A stretch of DNA of 64,000 nucleotides from CAVXUB01 sp963764805 (GTDB lineage Bacteria > Actinomycetota > Acidimicrobiia > Acidimicrobiales > Bog-793), in NCBI GenBank assembly GCA_963764805.1, contig CAVXUB010000002.1:682001-746000 (forward strand). Reading direction: 5' to 3'. Shown in pieces: positions 62,715-64,000 of the stretch; within the stretch, counting starts at the first letter, position 1; each line of letters opens with the position of its first letter. The translations under genes and the position numbers were made by a program. The notes under the pieces were generated by a model, which saw only the letters and a list, made by a program, of their open reading frames with translations, was not told where the DNA came from and made no database searches.

Positions 62715-64000
62715 TCATGCAACCTCTGCCATCCCCTCCGTCTTGTTGTTGGCTGAGTAGTACCCCACCGCCACGGCAGTGCCGGCCACGAACGAGACGG
62801 CGCTGACAGCCATCGACCTCTGGCCACCAAGTGGCCATGGGGCGCGTATCGACTCCCAGCTCGAACCCGACTCCGACAACAGCATCACCTCCCCTTCGCC
62901 TCCGCTCGTGACGTAGTTGCCCCAGGCGACACAGTTGCCCGACGCCTCGCAAGCGACGTTGAACATGTTGCTGTCGATCGAGGTGTCACCGCCAGACGGC
63001 AAAGGCGCGGTGACAGCCTGCCAACTGGTCCCGGACCCGACGAGGATCATCCCTTCGAAGACGCCAGACGTGTCCGAGTAGGTCCCGACGGCTGTGCAGT
63101 TGGTCGGTGTAGCGCAGGCGATGCCCGTCAGGGTTCCATTCGGGACAGTCTTCGACGCGTCGGCCGGTAGCGGCGCCTCGACCGGCACGAACGACGAGCC
63201 GGACTGCGACTCGATCAGTCCTTCGGCACCCTTGGCATCGAAGTACGTCCCGACGGCCACGCACGATCCGGGGGCAGGGCACGCCACGGCTGAAACGAAG
63301 GGGGCATGCCCTTTGCTAGGAGCCATGACAGTCGACTGTGTCCAGACGCCGTGGTCACCGAGTATGAGGGCCTCTGGTCCGAAAGTGGTGGCGATGGCGG
63401 CGCAGTCCATTCCTCGTGTGCATGTGATCGACGCCGGGTCGTCACCGCCGAAGGCGTCGGAAAGGGGGCGGGCGTGCCAGTGCGGGCCTTTGCCGATCAG
63501 GAGCATCCCCCGAGGGGCCCTTCCGGCCATGTACTGGCCGGTCGCCGCGCACGTGTCCCCGCGGATGCAATCCACTCCCGTCAGATGGGCCTTCTGGCCC
63601 TTCGTCACGGCGTCACCTGGCAGCACGACTTCGGATGCGGTCCACACCGAGGCGAAACCTGACACGACGACCGCCTGCAGATTGCCCCGCGCGTCGAAGT
63701 ACGACCCAACAGCCACACAGAACGTTGGCGAGAGGCACGAGACCGACTCGAGAACCTCCCTCGGCGCACTCGCTGCGCCGGCCGGCACGGGGGCGGGAGT
63801 GGTCGTCCAGACGCCGGAACCGCCTTTGCCCAATCCCGTCCCGATGGCGACGAGAGGCAGTGTTCGTGTGCCGGACTTGTAGCTGCCGATAGCGACGCAC
63901 GTGTTGTCGCTCGGGCAGGAGAGGCCCGCGAACTCGGTGAAGGGATCGGTGTTCGCCCCAACGGGTGCGGGGACGGCCTCGGGGTGCCAGGTGGGGACCG
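62715..64000 (-). CDS. Cys-paired beta-propeller-like repeat protein (5' end beyond window)
   Basis: The frame is open from the right edge to 62715 (at least 428 codons). It consists of about seven repeats of 50-60 residues, each with a pattern like LSCPSDNTCVAIGSY, SVSCLSPTFCVAVGSYFD, VACPAPGSCVAVGTYFD, IACATPTNCTAVGTYSD. The last copy (AVSFVAGTAVAVGYY) lacks the cysteines. The Cys pairs suggest disulfides and export. Such repeats form beta-propellers or solenoids on the cell surface. The N-terminus with a possible signal peptide is outside the window. Confidence 0.7.
   Translation of the reverse strand, partial: VPTWHPEAVPAPVGANTDPFTEFAGLSCPSDNTCVAIGSYKSGTRTLPLVAIGTGLGKGGSGVWTTTPAPVPAGAASAPREVLESVSCLSPTFCVAVGSYFDARGNLQAVVVSGFASVWTASEVVLPGDAVTKGQKAHLTGVDCIRGDTCAATGQYMAGRAPRGMLLIGKGPHWHARPLSDAFGGDDPASITCTRGMDCAAIATTFGPEALILGDHGVWTQSTVMAPSKGHAPFVSAVACPAPGSCVAVGTYFDAKGAEGLIESQSGSSFVPVEAPLPADASKTVPNGTLTGIACATPTNCTAVGTYSDTSGVFEGMILVGSGTSWQAVTAPLPSGGDTSIDSNMFNVACEASGNCVAWGNYVTSGGEGEVMLLSESGSSWESIRAPWPLGGQRSMAVSAVSFVAGTAVAVGYYSANNKTEGMAEVA

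Overview
The window is high-GC DNA (roughly two thirds G+C) from an actinobacterium. The best guess is an uncultured member of the Acidimicrobiia. The grounds are the minus-strand order rimO-pgsA-cinA-recA, the alpha-methylacyl-CoA racemase, a fatty acyl-CoA reductase fused to a HAD domain, an F420-ligase-like domain, GTG/TTG starts and frequent ATGA/GTGA/TGATG overlaps. This placement is inferred from gene order and families; no phylogeny was run. At least thirteen genes are broken by single-base indels although the protein is recognisable on both sides, so the sequence probably carries assembly or sequencing errors. I annotate these as one gene each and give the breakpoint.

Layout. 0-2.7 kb: toxin-antitoxin remnants (Phd-type and AbrB-type antitoxins, a decayed toxin), a sigma-factor fragment with a PASTA membrane protein, and tRNA-Val(CAC). 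2.7-11.9 kb: an amidase, a small membrane protein, a four-gene translationally coupled operon (acyl-CoA reductase/HAD, Zn alcohol dehydrogenase, LarA-like protein, acyltransferase) and a zinc-ribbon protein. 12-18.5 kb: a HAD-acyltransferase coupled to an asparagine synthetase carrying an F420-ligase-like C-terminus, then LysR, PAS and GNAT genes. 18.7-27.4 kb: recA, cinA, pgsA, rimO, racemase, hydrolase, PH-domain protein and D-Ala-D-Ala ligase. 27.6-36.9 kb: a MurF-like ligase, a hydrolase, a UvrD2-like helicase, a sigma-4-like protein, a helical protein, a TetR/diiron oxygenase pair and a molybdopterin oxidoreductase with cytochrome b561.

37-58 kb is the most unusual part. A glycosyltransferase with the motifs of animal mucin-type polypeptide GalNAc-transferases is followed by a sulfotransferase fused to two degenerate glycosyltransferase folds. 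Next come an NHLP-type leader-like peptide, a pair of dynamin-like GTPases, an unknown protein and a roughly 1,700-residue protein made largely of Gly-X-Pro-Ser tetrapeptides with a separate C-terminal domain. These are followed by a second sulfotransferase, a 2-oxoglutarate/Fe hydroxylase coupled to a 61-residue peptide, an Hsp70-like protein, a glutaredoxin-thioredoxin reductase fusion and a Pro/Ser-rich C39-like cysteine protease. I propose that this region makes and decorates (glycosylates, sulfates, possibly hydroxylates) a mucin-like repeat protein. This is inference from co-location and motifs.

58.7-64 kb: a threonyl-tRNA synthetase lacking its TGS and editing domains, a small ORF, a nitrilase-family amidohydrolase, an esterase, a methyltransferase and the C-terminal part of a Cys-paired repeat protein running off the right edge.
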